Source of the DNA: Candidatus Pseudomonas phytovorans
GTDB lineage: Bacteria; Pseudomonadota; Gammaproteobacteria; Pseudomonadales; Pseudomonadaceae
DNA length: 64,000 nt
Direction of reading: 5' to 3'
Assembly (NCBI GenBank): GCA_029202525.1
Contig: CP119325.1
Coordinates: 6,162,489 to 6,226,488, forward strand
Of the stretch, positions 34,031 through 42,945 are shown one piece after another. Under the pieces are notes generated by a model, which was not told the origin of the DNA, searched no databases, and saw only the letters and a list, made by a program, of their open reading frames with translations. Position numbers and translations under genes: made by a program. How positions within the stretch are numbered: position 1 is the stretch's first letter; each line of letters begins with the position of its first letter.

Positions 34031-34465
34031 TTATTCCTCGAATTTGCCGCCAGCTGCTTCGATAGCCGCACGCGCACCTTTGGTGACGGCGATACCCTTG
34101 AGGGTGACTGCGCGAGTGACTTCGCCCGACAGCATGATTTTCACACGCTGTACGTGCTGGCCGATCACGTTGGCGTCCTTGAGGGACTGAACGGTGATCA
34201 GATCGCCTTCCACTTTGGCCAGCTCGGACAGACGCACTTCTGCGCGGTCCATGGCTTTCAGGGAAACGAAGCCGAATTTCGGCAGACGACGGTGCAGCGG
34301 CTGTTGACCGCCTTCGAAGCCCGGAGCAATCGAACCACCCGAACGGGAGGTTTGACCTTTGTGGCCACGGCCGCCGGTCTTACCCAGACCGCTACCGATA
34401 CCACGACCCGGACGATGCTTTTCGCGACGGGAACCCGGCGCTGGACTCAGATCATTGAGTTTCAT
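34031..34465 (-). CDS. rplO: 50S ribosomal protein L15
   Basis: 144 residues; starts MKLNDLSPAPGSRREKHRPGRGIGSG and contains the Gly-rich GKTGGRGHKGQTSRSGG extension that enters 23S rRNA. Located 3 bp after rpmD, and its stop abuts the secY ATG. Confidence 0.98.
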   Translation of the reverse strand: MKLNDLSPAPGSRREKHRPGRGIGSGLGKTGGRGHKGQTSRSGGSIAPGFEGGQQPLHRRLPKFGFVSLKAMDRAEVRLSELAKVEGDLITVQSLKDANVIGQHVQRVKIMLSGEVTRAVTLKGIAVTKGARAAIEAAGGKFEE

Positions 34466-34468
34466 CGA

Positions 34469-34645
34469 TTAACCCTCGACGCGCAGCATGTAGTAAGCCT
34501 TGTTGATCATCCCGCGATTCTCGGGAGTATCCAGGACTTCTACAGTGTGACCGATGCGACGCAGACCCAGGCCCTTAACACACAGTTTGTGGTTAGGCAG
34601 ACGACCCGAGACGCTCTTGATCAGCGTTACTTTTACGGTTGCCAT
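34469..34645 (-). CDS. rpmD: 50S ribosomal protein L30
   Basis: 58 residues: ATVKVTLIKSVSGRLPNHKL, then CVKGLGLRRIGHTVEVLDTPENRGMINK. The short L30 protein of the spc operon, 2 bp after rpsE. Below the size of most ORF filters but certain by sequence and place. Confidence 0.97.
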   Translation of the reverse strand: MATVKVTLIKSVSGRLPNHKLCVKGLGLRRIGHTVEVLDTPENRGMINKAYYMLRVEG

Positions 34646-34647
34646 GA

Positions 34648-35148
34648 TCAGAAGATCTCCTCGACGCTCTTGCCGCGCTTGGCAGCAATGGATTCAGGAG
34701 ATTGCATGGCTTTCAGACCCTTGAAGGTGGCGTAAACCACGTTCACTGGGTTGGTCGAACCGTAGCACTTGGCCAGTACGTTCTGAACGCCAGCAACTTC
34801 CAGGACGGCACGCATAGCGCCGCCGGCGATGATACCGGTACCTTCCGAGGCAGGCTGCATGTAAACCTTCGAGGCGCCGTGGGCAGCCTTGGTGGCGTAC
34901 TGCAGGGTGGTGCCCTTCAGGTCAACCTGGATCATGTTGCGACGAGCAGCTTCCATGGCTTTCTGGATCGCAGCAGGTACTTCGCGCGATTTGCCACGGC
35001 CGAAACCTACACGACCTTTACCATCACCCACCACGGTCAACGCGGTGAAGGTGAAGATACGGCCGCCTTTTACGGTCTTGGCAACGCGGTTAACCTGAAC
35101 CAGCTTCTCGATGTAGCCTTCGTCGCGCTTTTGATCGTTATTTGCCAT
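34648..35148 (-). CDS. rpsE: 30S ribosomal protein S5
   Basis: 166 residues; double-stranded RNA-binding-like N-terminal domain (GYIEKLVQVNRVAKTVKGGRIFTFTALTVVGDG) and the GRGKSREVPAAIQKAMEAARRN segment. S5 is part of the decoding and mRNA-entry region. The loop KTVKGGRIF matches the wild-type, spectinomycin-sensitive form. Three bp separate it from rplR. Confidence 0.98.
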   Translation of the reverse strand: MANNDQKRDEGYIEKLVQVNRVAKTVKGGRIFTFTALTVVGDGKGRVGFGRGKSREVPAAIQKAMEAARRNMIQVDLKGTTLQYATKAAHGASKVYMQPASEGTGIIAGGAMRAVLEVAGVQNVLAKCYGSTNPVNVVYATFKGLKAMQSPESIAAKRGKSVEEIF

Positions 35149-35151
35149 AAC

Positions 35152-35502
35152 TTAGAACTCCAGCCCGCCTTCACGAGCAGCATCAGCCAGCGCTTTGACG
35201 CGGCCATGGTACTTGAAGCCGGAACGGTCAAAGGCAACTTGAGATACACCGGCGGCTTTCGCACGCTCAGCTACCAGCTTGCCAACCTTAGTGGCCGCGT
35301 CGATGTTGCCAGTGGCGCCATCACGCAGGTCTTTGTCCAAGGTCGAGGCGCTTGCCAGAACCTTGCTGCCGTCGGCCGAAATGACCTGGGCATAGATGTG
35401 CTGCGAGGAGCGGAACACGCACAGGCGCACGACTTCGAGTTCGTGCATCTTGAGACGTGCTTTGCGAGCGCGACGCAGTCGAGTAACTTTTTTGTCGGTC
35501 AT
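35152..35502 (-). CDS. rplR: 50S ribosomal protein L18
   Basis: 116 residues; starts MTDKKVTRLRRARKARLKMHE and ends with VAFDRSGFKYHGRVKALADAAREGGLEF. Binds 5S rRNA with L5 and L25. In the spc operon between rplF and rpsE. Confidence 0.98.
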   Translation of the reverse strand: MTDKKVTRLRRARKARLKMHELEVVRLCVFRSSQHIYAQVISADGSKVLASASTLDKDLRDGATGNIDAATKVGKLVAERAKAAGVSQVAFDRSGFKYHGRVKALADAAREGGLEF

Positions 35503-35512
35503 TTACTAGGCC

Positions 35513-36046
35513 CTACTTCTTCTTGGCTTCTTTACGACGGACTACTTCGTCCGCGTAACGCACACCTTTGCCTTTGTAAGGCTCTGGTGGACGGAAGTCG
35601 CGGATTTCAGCGGCCACCTGACCTACCAGCTGCTTGTCGATACCCTTGATCAGGATATCGGTCTGGCTAGGCGTTTCAGCGGTGATACCGGCTGGCAGTT
35701 CGTAGTCGATTGGATGCGAGAAGCCCAGGGCCAGGTTCAGGACGGTGCCTTTAGCCTGTGCCTTGTAACCAACACCGACCAGCTGGAGCTTACGCTCGAA
35801 GCCTTGGCTTACGCCCTGGACCATGTTGTTGACCAGTGCACGGGTAGTACCGGCCATGGCACGAGCTTGCTGGTCACCATTGCGAGCGACGAAGCGCAGC
35901 TCACCAGACTCTTCGGTAACTTCAACAGACGAGTGAACGTTCAGTTCGAGGGAGCCCTTGGCACCCTTCACCGAAAGCTGTTGACCGGCGAATTTGACTT
36001 CGACACCGGACGGCAGCTTTACGGGGTTCTTAGCGACGCGAGACAT
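35513..36046 (-). CDS. rplF: 50S ribosomal protein L6
   Basis: 177 residues; two homologous L6 domains, start MSRVAKNPVKLPSGVEVKF, and the C-terminal signature RPPEPYKGKGVRYADEVVRRKE. Sits near the factor-binding site at the base of the L7/L12 stalk. Follows rpsH by 12 bp. Confidence 0.98.
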   Translation of the reverse strand: MSRVAKNPVKLPSGVEVKFAGQQLSVKGAKGSLELNVHSSVEVTEESGELRFVARNGDQQARAMAGTTRALVNNMVQGVSQGFERKLQLVGVGYKAQAKGTVLNLALGFSHPIDYELPAGITAETPSQTDILIKGIDKQLVGQVAAEIRDFRPPEPYKGKGVRYADEVVRRKEAKKK

Positions 36047-36058
36047 GTCTATCCCCCC

Positions 36059-36451
36059 TTAGAACACTGTGCACAGAACTTCGCCGCCGACACCGGCAGC
36101 GCGCGCAGCGCGATCAGTCATCACACCTTTGTTGGTGGAGACAATAGACACGCCCAGACCGCCACGTACTTTCGGCAGATCGGTGACGGCCTTGTACTGG
36201 CGCAGGCCTGGACGGCTGGAGCGCTTCAGTTCCTCGATGACCGGACGGCCTTCGAAGTACTTCAGTTCGATCGACAGGGAAGGCTTGGCTTCACCAGTTA
36301 CCTGGTAGCCAGCGATGTAACCTTCGTCCTTCAGAACTTTGGCAACCGCAACCTTCAGGGTAGAAGAAGGCATGCTTACGACGGACTTTTCAGCCATCTG
36401 GGCATTACGGATGCGAGTTAGCATGTCCGCTAACGGGTCCTGCATACTCAT
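36059..36451 (-). CDS. rpsH: 30S ribosomal protein S8
   Basis: 130 residues; MSMQDPLADMLTRIRNAQMAEK start and GVSIVSTNKGVMTDRAARAAGVGGEVLCTVF end. S8 binds 16S helix 21, and in E. coli represses the spc operon through a leader near rplE. Here a terminator-like hairpin and a promoter-like sequence precede rpsH, so S8 and following genes may have an extra promoter. Confidence 0.98.
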   Translation of the reverse strand: MSMQDPLADMLTRIRNAQMAEKSVVSMPSSTLKVAVAKVLKDEGYIAGYQVTGEAKPSLSIELKYFEGRPVIEELKRSSRPGLRQYKAVTDLPKVRGGLGVSIVSTNKGVMTDRAARAAGVGGEVLCTVF

Positions 36452-36547
36452 GGGCTAGATGCTCCTGATACAAGAATTATTAGCCTTGCGGCTATGACAA
36501 CCACCTGAGCGGATTGGGCAGAAAACCCAGGCTCGGGTGAGCCGATC

Positions 36548-36576
36548 ATTCTAGACACAAGGCAGAAACGAAACAA
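36548..36576 (-). promoter_or_regulatory. Candidate internal promoter of rpsH-secY-rpmJ
   Basis: -35 TTGTTT (complement 36571-36576, formed by the 3' arm of the preceding hairpin) and -10 TAGAAT (36548-36553), 17-bp spacer. About 90 nt of leader precede rpsH. Confidence 0.55.
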
Positions 36577-36597
36577 GCCCCATATAGGGGCTTGTTT
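36571..36597 (-). terminator. Terminator-like hairpin between rpsN and rpsH
   Basis: Perfect 11-bp stem AAACAAGCCCC / GGGGCTTGTTT with a 5-nt loop and a T-rich tail (GTTTCGTTTC) on the minus strand. It stands 64 bp after rpsN in the middle of the spc operon, in a 209-bp spacer. Full termination there would cut off essential genes, so it is probably partial or paired with the promoter that follows. Confidence 0.7.
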
Positions 36598-36660
36598 CTT
36601 GGCGAGGTCACCGGCGGTCGGAAGATTGCTCCCCTTCCACCGGGATCACACCGACAGCGA

Positions 36661-36966
36661 TTACCAGGAGGCCTTGACCAGACCTGGTACGTCGCCGCGC
36701 ATTGCCGCTTGACGCAGCATGTTACGGCCCAGGCCGAACTTACGGTATACACCGTGAGGACGACCGGTCAGGCGGCAACGGTTGCGCAGACGCGCAGCGC
36801 TGGCATCACGTGGCTGCTTCTGCAGAGCGACAACGGCAGCAAAACGCTCTTCTGGAGAGGCGTTCAGGTTGACGATGGTCGCTTTCAGCTCAGCACGCTT
36901 CTTAGCGAACTTTGCTACCGTGAGCTGACGCTTCAGCTCGCGGTTTTTCATGCTCTTCTTGGCCAT
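36661..36966 (-). CDS. rpsN: 30S ribosomal protein S14 (zinc-free, 101 residues)
   Basis: 101 residues, starting MAKKSMKNRELKRQLTVAKF. The long S14 form without the CxxC zinc pairs, ending RNMLRQAAMRGDVPGLVKASW. ATG 36966 is the family start; an in-frame extension to 37008 covers the rplE stop. Located after rplE in the spc operon. Confidence 0.98.
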   Translation of the reverse strand: MAKKSMKNRELKRQLTVAKFAKKRAELKATIVNLNASPEERFAAVVALQKQPRDASAARLRNRCRLTGRPHGVYRKFGLGRNMLRQAAMRGDVPGLVKASW

Positions 36967-36979
36967 TTTCCTACTCCAA

Positions 36980-37519
36980 TCAGTTGCGGAACGGGAACTT
37001 GAAAGCACGCAGCAGAGCGCGGCCTTCGTCGTCCGAACGAGCAGTGGTGGTCAGGGTGATGTCCAAACCGCGCAGAGCATCGATCTTGTCGTAATCGATT
37101 TCCGGGAAGATGATCTGCTCTTTCACGCCCATGCTGTAGTTGCCACGGCCATCGAAGGACTTGGCATTCAGGCCGCGGAAGTCGCGAACCCGAGGCAGGG
37201 AGATCGCCAGCAGGCGGTCCAGGAATTCGTACATCTTGTCGCTACGCAGGGTCACCTTGACGCCGATCGGCCATCCTTCGCGGACTTTGAAGCCAGCGAT
37301 GGATTTGCGAGCGAAAGTCACAACGGCCTTTTGACCGGTGATTTTTTCCATGTCGGCCACAGCGTGCTCGATGACTTTTTTGTCGCCGATCGCTTCGCCC
37401 AGACCCATGTTCAGGGTGATTTTGGTAACGCGCGGAACTTCCATCACGTTCGACAGCTTAAGTTCTTCCTTAAGCTTAGGAGCGATTTCGTTCCGGTAAA
37501 TCTCTTTCAGTCGTGCCAT
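36980..37519 (-). CDS. rplE: 50S ribosomal protein L5
   Basis: 179 residues; EIYRNEIAPKLKEELKLSNVMEVPRVTKI near the start, GCP-type segments EGWPIGVKVTLR and the C-terminal DITLTTTARSDDEGRALLRAFKFPFRN. Binds 5S rRNA and contacts P-site tRNA. Between rplX and rpsN. Confidence 0.98.
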   Translation of the reverse strand: MARLKEIYRNEIAPKLKEELKLSNVMEVPRVTKITLNMGLGEAIGDKKVIEHAVADMEKITGQKAVVTFARKSIAGFKVREGWPIGVKVTLRSDKMYEFLDRLLAISLPRVRDFRGLNAKSFDGRGNYSMGVKEQIIFPEIDYDKIDALRGLDITLTTTARSDDEGRALLRAFKFPFRN

Positions 37520-37539
37520 GGTCTTCTACCTAGCAGTGT

Positions 37540-37854
37540 TCAAGCATCAACCGCTTTTTGGGTCGACTTGAAGACACGAATTTTCTTACCGTCTTCTACT
37601 TTGAAACCAACGCGGTCAGCCTTGTTGGTTTCGCCGTTGAAGATGGCAACGTTGGAAGCGTGCAGAGGCGCTTCTTTCTCGACGATACCGCCCTGAACGC
37701 CCGCCATCGGGTTAGGCTTGGTATGACGCTTGACCAGGTTCACACCACCGATGACCAGACGGTCATCAGCCAGAACCTTCAGCACCTTACCGCGCTTACC
37801 TTTGTCTTTGCCGGCGATCACGATGATCTCGTCGTCACGACGAATCTTTTGCAT
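37540..37854 (-). CDS. rplX: 50S ribosomal protein L24
   Basis: 104 residues; the KOW motif is at the start ([23 protein letters not shown]), and a [25 protein letters not shown] segment follows. An assembly-initiator protein. Third gene of the spc section, 11 bp after rplN. Confidence 0.98.
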
Positions 37855-37865
37855 GTCGGATCTCC

Positions 37866-38234
37866 TTACAGCACTTCAGGGGCGAGCGAGACGATCTTCA
37901 TGAACTTCTCAGTACGAAGTTCACGGGTCACTGGCCCGAAGATGCGAGTGCCGATCGGCTCTTGCTTGTTGTTCAGCAGAACAGCAGCGTTGCCGTCGAA
38001 ACGAATGATGGAACCGTCAGCGCGACGAACACCGTGACGGGTGCGCACAACAACAGCAGTCATCACCTGGCCTTTTTTGACCTTACCGCGCGGAATTGCT
38101 TCCTTGACGGTTACTTTGATGATGTCACCGATGCCGGCGTAACGGCGGTGGGAACCGCCGAGCACCTTGATGCACATGACGCGACGCGCGCCGCTGTTAT
38201 CGGCCACATCGAGCATGGATTGAGTCTGAATCAT
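37866..38234 (-). CDS. rplN: 50S ribosomal protein L14
   Basis: 122 residues; [37 protein letters not shown] start and [23 protein letters not shown] end. Part of intersubunit bridges. Follows rpsQ by 23 bp. No strong promoter was seen in that gap, so the S10 and spc operons seem continuous here. Confidence 0.98.
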
Positions 38235-38257
38235 AAAATTTCTCCGACCCCTAGCCC

Positions 38258-38524
38258 TTAGACTTCAACAGCGCGTTCGAGGACTTCAACCAGCGCCCAA
38301 GACTTGGTCTTGGCCAGCGGACGGGTTTCGGTAATGGAAACCTTGTCGCCGATCTTGCACTGATTGGTTTCGTCGTGCGCGTGCAGCTTAGTCGAACGCT
38401 TAACGTATTTACCGTAGATCGGGTGCTTTACGCGACGCTCGATCAGAACGGTGATGGTCTTGTCCATTTTGTCACTGACGACACGGCCAGTCAGCGTACG
38501 GACGGTTTTTTCAGCTTCAGCCAT
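38258..38524 (-). CDS. rpsQ: 30S ribosomal protein S17
   Basis: 88 residues starting MAEAEKTVRTLTGRVVSDKMDKTI, with the OB-fold core HPIYGKYVKRSTKLHAHDE. A two-codon upstream start (38530) is possible but less like relatives. Two bp after rpmC; last gene of the S10 operon. Confidence 0.97.
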   Translation of the reverse strand: MAEAEKTVRTLTGRVVSDKMDKTITVLIERRVKHPIYGKYVKRSTKLHAHDETNQCKIGDKVSITETRPLAKTKSWALVEVLERAVEV

Positions 38525-38526
38525 GA

Positions 38527-38718
38527 TCACTTACCTGCCTGCTGGTTGAGCACAGTTTTCACGCGAGCGATGTCACGCTTAACTTGCGAGAGCAGGTGCG
38601 ACTGCCCCAACTGGCCAGTTGCTTTCTGCATGCGCAGATTGAACTGGTCGCGCAGCAAGCCGAGCAGTTGCTCGTTCAGCTGCTGTGCCGATTTTTCACG
38701 AAGTTCATTCGCTTTCAT
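38527..38718 (-). CDS. rpmC: 50S ribosomal protein L29
   Basis: 63 residues: [19 protein letters not shown], then [36 protein letters not shown]. Two-helix protein at the tunnel exit near L23. Its ATG shares one base with the rplP stop (TGATG), indicating coupled translation. Confidence 0.97.
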
Positions 38719-39131
38719 CACATCACCGTCCGCTTAACAAAGGAGGTGGCGAGAGGCAGCTTTGCAGCAGCCAGGGCGAAAGCTTCGCGCGCCAGCTCTT
38801 CAGAAACACCCTCGATCTCATACAGGACTTTGCCTGGCTGAATCTGGGCAACCCAGTATTCCACGGAGCCCTTACCTTTACCCATACGAACCTCAAGAGG
38901 CTTTTTGGAGATCGGCTTGTCCGGGAACACACGGATCCAGATCTTACCGCCACGTTTAACGTGACGGGTCAACGCACGACGTGCGGACTCGATCTGGCGA
39001 GCGGTGAGGCGACCACGAGCAACAGCCTTCAGGGCGAATTCGCCGAAGCTGACTTTGCTACCGCGCAGTGCCAGACCACGGTTGTGGCCAGTCATCTGCT
39101 TGCGGAATTTTGTACGCTTTGGTTGCAACAT
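38718..39131 (-). CDS. rplP: 50S ribosomal protein L16
   Basis: 137 residues; [24 protein letters not shown] start and the [35 protein letters not shown] core. Helps shape the A-site tRNA elbow region. Between rpsC and rpmC in the S10 operon. Confidence 0.98.
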
Positions 39132-39143
39132 TTGGCGTACCCC

Positions 39144-39830
39144 TTACTTAGCAGCTTTTTTACGAGGCGCTGGTGCTTGTGGTTTCAGTTCTTCTTGGCG
39201 ACCACCAATAACTTCGCCTTTGAAGATCCAAACCTTCACACCGATCACACCGTAAGTGGTGTGAGCTTCGTAGGTGTTGTAGTCGATATCAGCACGCAGG
39301 GTGTGCAGGGGCACACGACCTTCGCGATACCACTCGGTACGAGCAATCTCGGCGCCGCCGAGACGACCGCTCACCTGGATCTTGATGCCCTTGGCACCAA
39401 TACGCATGGCGTTCTGCACGGCGCGCTTCATGGCGCGACGGAACATTACGCGGCGTTCCAGCTGCTGAGCTACGCTTTGCGCAACCAGCATGGCGTCGAG
39501 TTCCGGCTTGCGGATCTCTTCGATGTTGATGTGCACAGGCACACCCATCTTTTTGGTCAGGTCCTGACGCAGTTTCTCAACGTCCTCACCTTTCTTCCCG
39601 ATAACAATACCTGGACGAGCGGTGTGGATGGTGATGCGTGCAGTTTGGGCCGGACGATGGATATCGATACGGCTTACGGACGCGCTTTTTAGTTTGTCTT
39701 GGAGGTACTCACGCGTTTGCAGATCCTTCAACAGGTAGTCTGCATAAGTCGCGCCGTCTGCGTACCAGACGGAAGTGTGCTCCTTGACGATTCCCAGGCG
39801 AATGCCAGTGGGATGTACTTTCTGACCCAT
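39144..39830 (-). CDS. rpsC: 30S ribosomal protein S3
   Basis: 228 residues starting MGQKVHPTGIRLGIVKEHTS, with the KH domain GIVIGKKGEDVEKLRQDLTKK. Part of the mRNA entry tunnel. ATG 39830 is the family start; a further in-frame ATG at 39914 lies within rplV. Ends in a basic tail (APAPRKKAAK). Confidence 0.98.
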   Translation of the reverse strand: MGQKVHPTGIRLGIVKEHTSVWYADGATYADYLLKDLQTREYLQDKLKSASVSRIDIHRPAQTARITIHTARPGIVIGKKGEDVEKLRQDLTKKMGVPVHINIEEIRKPELDAMLVAQSVAQQLERRVMFRRAMKRAVQNAMRIGAKGIKIQVSGRLGGAEIARTEWYREGRVPLHTLRADIDYNTYEAHTTYGVIGVKVWIFKGEVIGGRQEELKPQAPAPRKKAAK

Positions 39831-39843
39831 CTGATCGACTCCG

Positions 39844-40176
39844 TTACTTGTCAGCAACCTTGACAGTGATATGGCAAGACCGCTTGACGATGCGATCTGC
39901 GCGGCCTTTGGCACGCGGCATGATGCGCTTCAGCGAACGCCCTTCGTTGACGAAAACGGTGGAGACCTTCAGGTCATCAACGTCTGCGCCTTCGTTGTGT
40001 TCGGCGTTGGCTACGGCCGACTCGAGGACTTTCTTCATGATTTCAGCGGCTTTTTTGCTGCTGAAAGCCAACAGGTTGAGCGCTTCGCCCACCTTCTTCC
40101 CGCGGATCTGGTCGGCGACCAAGCGGGCTTTCTGGGCGGAGATTCGAGCGCCCGACAACTTAGCGGCTACTTCCAT
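39844..40176 (-). CDS. rplV: 50S ribosomal protein L22
   Basis: 110 residues; [38 protein letters not shown] start, and the beta-hairpin [30 protein letters not shown] that lines the exit tunnel (macrolide-related site, wild-type appearance). Between rpsS and rpsC. Confidence 0.98.
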
Positions 40177-40187
40177 TTCCTAACCCC

Positions 40188-40463
40188 TTAACGCTTGGCT
40201 TTCTTGTCAGCCACGTGCCCGCGATAAGTGCGGGTACCGGCGAACTCGCCCAGTTTATGGCCGACCATGTCTTCGTTCACGAGAACTGGAACATGCAGGC
40301 GACCGTTGTGAACCGCGATGGTCAGACCGACCATTTGTGGCAGGATCATCGAACGACGCGACCAGGTTTTAACTGGCTTGCGATCATTCTTCTCCACCGC
40401 CACTTCGACCTTCTTCAACAGGTGAAGATCGATAAAAGGACCTTTTTTCAGAGAACGTGGCAC
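40188..40463 (-). CDS. rpsS: 30S ribosomal protein S19
   Basis: 91 residues; MPRSLKKGPFIDLHLLKKVE start, TWSRRSMILPQMVGLTIAVHNGRLHVPV core, and GEFAGTRTYRGHVADKKAKR end. In the 30S head with S13. 16 bp after rplB. Confidence 0.98.
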   Translation of the reverse strand: MPRSLKKGPFIDLHLLKKVEVAVEKNDRKPVKTWSRRSMILPQMVGLTIAVHNGRLHVPVLVNEDMVGHKLGEFAGTRTYRGHVADKKAKR

Positions 40464-40479
40464 TGTCGTATCCCTCTAG

Positions 40480-41304
40480 TTACTTGCGACGACGGACGAT
40501 CATTTTGTCGGTACGCTTATTACCGCGGGTTTTTGCACCCTTGGTTGGGAAGCCCCATGGCGATACCGGATGACGACCACCAGAGGTACGACCTTCACCA
40601 CCACCATGTGGGTGGTCAACCGGGTTCATGGCAACACCACGAACGGTTGGGCGAACGCCGCGCCAGCGTTTGGCACCAGCTTTACCCAGCGAGCGCAGGC
40701 TGTGCTCGGAGTTCGAGACTTCGCCCAGGGTCGCACGGCACTCAGCCAGTACTTTACGCATCTCACCGGAGCGCAGACGCAGAGTCACGTACACGCCGTC
40801 ACGAGCGATCAGCTGAGCCGAAGCACCAGCGGAACGAGCGATCTGAGCACCTTTACCCGGCTTCAGTTCGACGCCGTGAATGGTGCTACCTACTGGAATG
40901 TTGCGCAGCTGCAGGGAGTTACCGGCCTTGATTGGGGCCAGGGCACCTGCGATCAGCTGGTCGCCAGCACTCACGCCTTTAGGGGCGATGATGTAGCGAC
41001 GCTCACCGTCTGCGTAGCACAGCAGGGCGATGTGAGCAGTACGGTTCGGGTCGTATTCGATACGCTCGACAGTGGCTGGAATGCCATCTTTGTCGTTGCG
41101 ACGGAAGTCAACCAGACGGTAATGCTGCTTATGACCACCACCAACGTGACGAGTGGTAATGCGGCCATTGTTGTTACGACCACCAGACTTCGATTTCTTC
41201 TCGAGCAGCGGTGCGTGAGGAGCGCCTTTGTGCAGCTCCTTGTTGACCACCTTGACCACGAAACGGCGGCCAGGGGAAGTCGGTTTGCATTTAACGATTG
41301 CCAT
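40480..41304 (-). CDS. rplB: 50S ribosomal protein L2
   Basis: 274 residues; MAIVKCKPTSPGRRFVVKVVNKELHKG start. The essential C-terminal region RGVAMNPVDHPHGGGEGRTSGGRHPVSPWG contains the histidine near the peptidyl transferase centre. Central S10-operon gene between rplW and rpsS. Confidence 0.98.
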   Translation of the reverse strand: MAIVKCKPTSPGRRFVVKVVNKELHKGAPHAPLLEKKSKSGGRNNNGRITTRHVGGGHKQHYRLVDFRRNDKDGIPATVERIEYDPNRTAHIALLCYADGERRYIIAPKGVSAGDQLIAGALAPIKAGNSLQLRNIPVGSTIHGVELKPGKGAQIARSAGASAQLIARDGVYVTLRLRSGEMRKVLAECRATLGEVSNSEHSLRSLGKAGAKRWRGVRPTVRGVAMNPVDHPHGGGEGRTSGGRHPVSPWGFPTKGAKTRGNKRTDKMIVRRRK

Positions 41305-41318
41305 GATGCACCCCTTCC

Positions 41319-41618
41319 TTACTCAGCACTGCTGCTGAAATCGAGATCTTGGCCTGGCTGAAGGGATACGATCGCCTTCTTCCAGTCATTACGCTTGCCC
41401 AGACCACGTGCGGTACGCTTGGTTTTACCCAGAACGTTAACAGTCGACACGTTTTCAACTTTTACGTTGAACAGGCCTTCGACAGCTTTCTTGATTTCCA
41501 GCTTGGTTGCGTCAGTAGCAACCTTGAATACGAACTGGCCTTTCTTCTCAGCCAGAACGGTAGCCTTCTCGGAAACGTGCGGGCCAAGGAGGACTTTGAA
41601 TACGCGTTCCTGGTTCAT
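41319..41618 (-). CDS. rplW: 50S ribosomal protein L23
   Basis: 99 residues; NQERVFKVLLGPHVSEKATVLAEKKGQFVFKV start and KRTARGLGKRNDWKKAIVSLQPGQ loop. It docks signal recognition particle and trigger factor at the tunnel exit. It overlaps the rplD stop by 4 bp (ATGA). Confidence 0.98.
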   Translation of the reverse strand: MNQERVFKVLLGPHVSEKATVLAEKKGQFVFKVATDATKLEIKKAVEGLFNVKVENVSTVNVLGKTKRTARGLGKRNDWKKAIVSLQPGQDLDFSSSAE

Positions 41619-42217
41619 CCCAGCAGCTCCTCGAATTTCTTCACGGCCGAGACAGTGATCAACACTTTCTCGTATGCGATCAGACTGACCGGGTCGGAAC
41701 CTTGTACGTCACGTACGTCGACGTGCGGCAGGTTACGAGCAGCCAGGTACAGGTTCTGATCAACAGCGTCCGAAACGATCAGTACGTCGGTCAGACCCAT
41801 GCCGTTCAGCTTGTTCAGCAGATCTTTGGTTTTCGGTGCTTCAACAGCGAAGTCCTGAACCACGACCAGACGGTCGCTACGCACCAGCTCAGCAAGGATG
41901 GAGCGCAGAGCTGCGCGGTACATCTTCTTGTTGAGCTTCTGCGAGTGATCTTGAGGGCGAGCTGCGAAGGTTACACCACCGCCACGCCAGATCGGACCAC
42001 GAGTGGTACCAGCACGAGCACGGCCAGTACCCTTCTGACGCCATGGGCGCTTACCGCCACCGGAAACGTCGGAACGGGTCTTTTGCTGCTTGGTGCCCTG
42101 ACGGCCGCCGGCCATGTAGGCCACGACTGCTTGGTGTACCAGCGTCTCGTTGTATTCGCCACCGAAAGTCAGTTCGGAAACTTCGATCGCCTGAGCGTCA
42201 TTTACATTAAGTTGCAT
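41615..42217 (-). CDS. rplD: 50S ribosomal protein L4
   Basis: 200 residues; MQLNVNDAQAIEVSELTFGGEYNETLVHQAV start and the extended tunnel loop RSDVSGGGKRPWRQKGTGRARAGTTRGPIWRGGG. In E. coli L4 also represses the S10 operon through a long structured leader; the S10 leader predicted here is only about 54 nt, so that mechanism may differ. Confidence 0.98.
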   Translation of the reverse strand: MQLNVNDAQAIEVSELTFGGEYNETLVHQAVVAYMAGGRQGTKQQKTRSDVSGGGKRPWRQKGTGRARAGTTRGPIWRGGGVTFAARPQDHSQKLNKKMYRAALRSILAELVRSDRLVVVQDFAVEAPKTKDLLNKLNGMGLTDVLIVSDAVDQNLYLAARNLPHVDVRDVQGSDPVSLIAYEKVLITVSAVKKFEELLG

Positions 42218-42229
42218 GTCAGTTTCCCC

Positions 42230-42865
42230 TTAACCGCGAGCCTTGACAGCTGGACGTACAACCACGTCGCCGCCAGTAGCGCCAGGTACGGCACCCTTGA
42301 TCAGCAGCAGGTTGCGTTCAGCGTCTACGCGAACTACTTCCAGGGACTGAACAGTCACGCGCTCGGCGCCCATGTGACCGGACATTTTCTTGCCCTTGAA
42401 CACACGACCAGGAGTCTGGCACTGGCCGATGGAACCAGGAACACGGTGCGACACGGAGTTACCGTGGGTGTTGTCCTGACCACGGAAGTTCCAGCGCTTG
42501 ATGGTACCGGCAAAGCCTTTACCTTTCGACTGACCAGTAACGTCAACCAGCTGGCCTTCAGTGAAGAGTTCAGCTTTGATCAGATCGCCAGCCTGGAAAT
42601 CGCCTTCTTCAAGACGGAACTCCCAAACACCGCGACCAGCGGCAACGTTGGCCTTGGCGAAGTGGCCTGCCTGAGCGGCAGTCACACGCGAAGCACGACG
42701 CTCGCCGACAGTGATTTGCACTGCACGGTAGCCATCGGTTTCTTCGGTTTTGAACTGGGTGACGCGATTCGGCTCGATCTCAATGACCGTGACCGGAATG
42801 GAGACACCTTCTTCGGTGAAAACGCGGGTCATACCGCATTTACGCCCGACTACACCAATAGTCAT
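42230..42865 (-). CDS. rplC: 50S ribosomal protein L3
   Basis: 211 residues; TIGVVGRKCGMTRVFTEEGVSIPVTVIE start and the HGNSVSHRVPGSIGQCQTPGRVFKGKKMSGHMG loop that reaches toward the peptidyl transferase centre, with the glutamine methylated in E. coli present (SIGQCQ). Second gene of the S10 operon. Confidence 0.98.
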   Translation of the reverse strand: MTIGVVGRKCGMTRVFTEEGVSIPVTVIEIEPNRVTQFKTEETDGYRAVQITVGERRASRVTAAQAGHFAKANVAAGRGVWEFRLEEGDFQAGDLIKAELFTEGQLVDVTGQSKGKGFAGTIKRWNFRGQDNTHGNSVSHRVPGSIGQCQTPGRVFKGKKMSGHMGAERVTVQSLEVVRVDAERNLLLIKGAVPGATGGDVVVRPAVKARG

Positions 42866-42945
42866 GTTGTAACCTCATGAGTGTACGGGGCTTTCACCCG
42901 CTATGGCCGCCCATTTCAGAGCGTTACACGGTTAAGACCGAAGTC

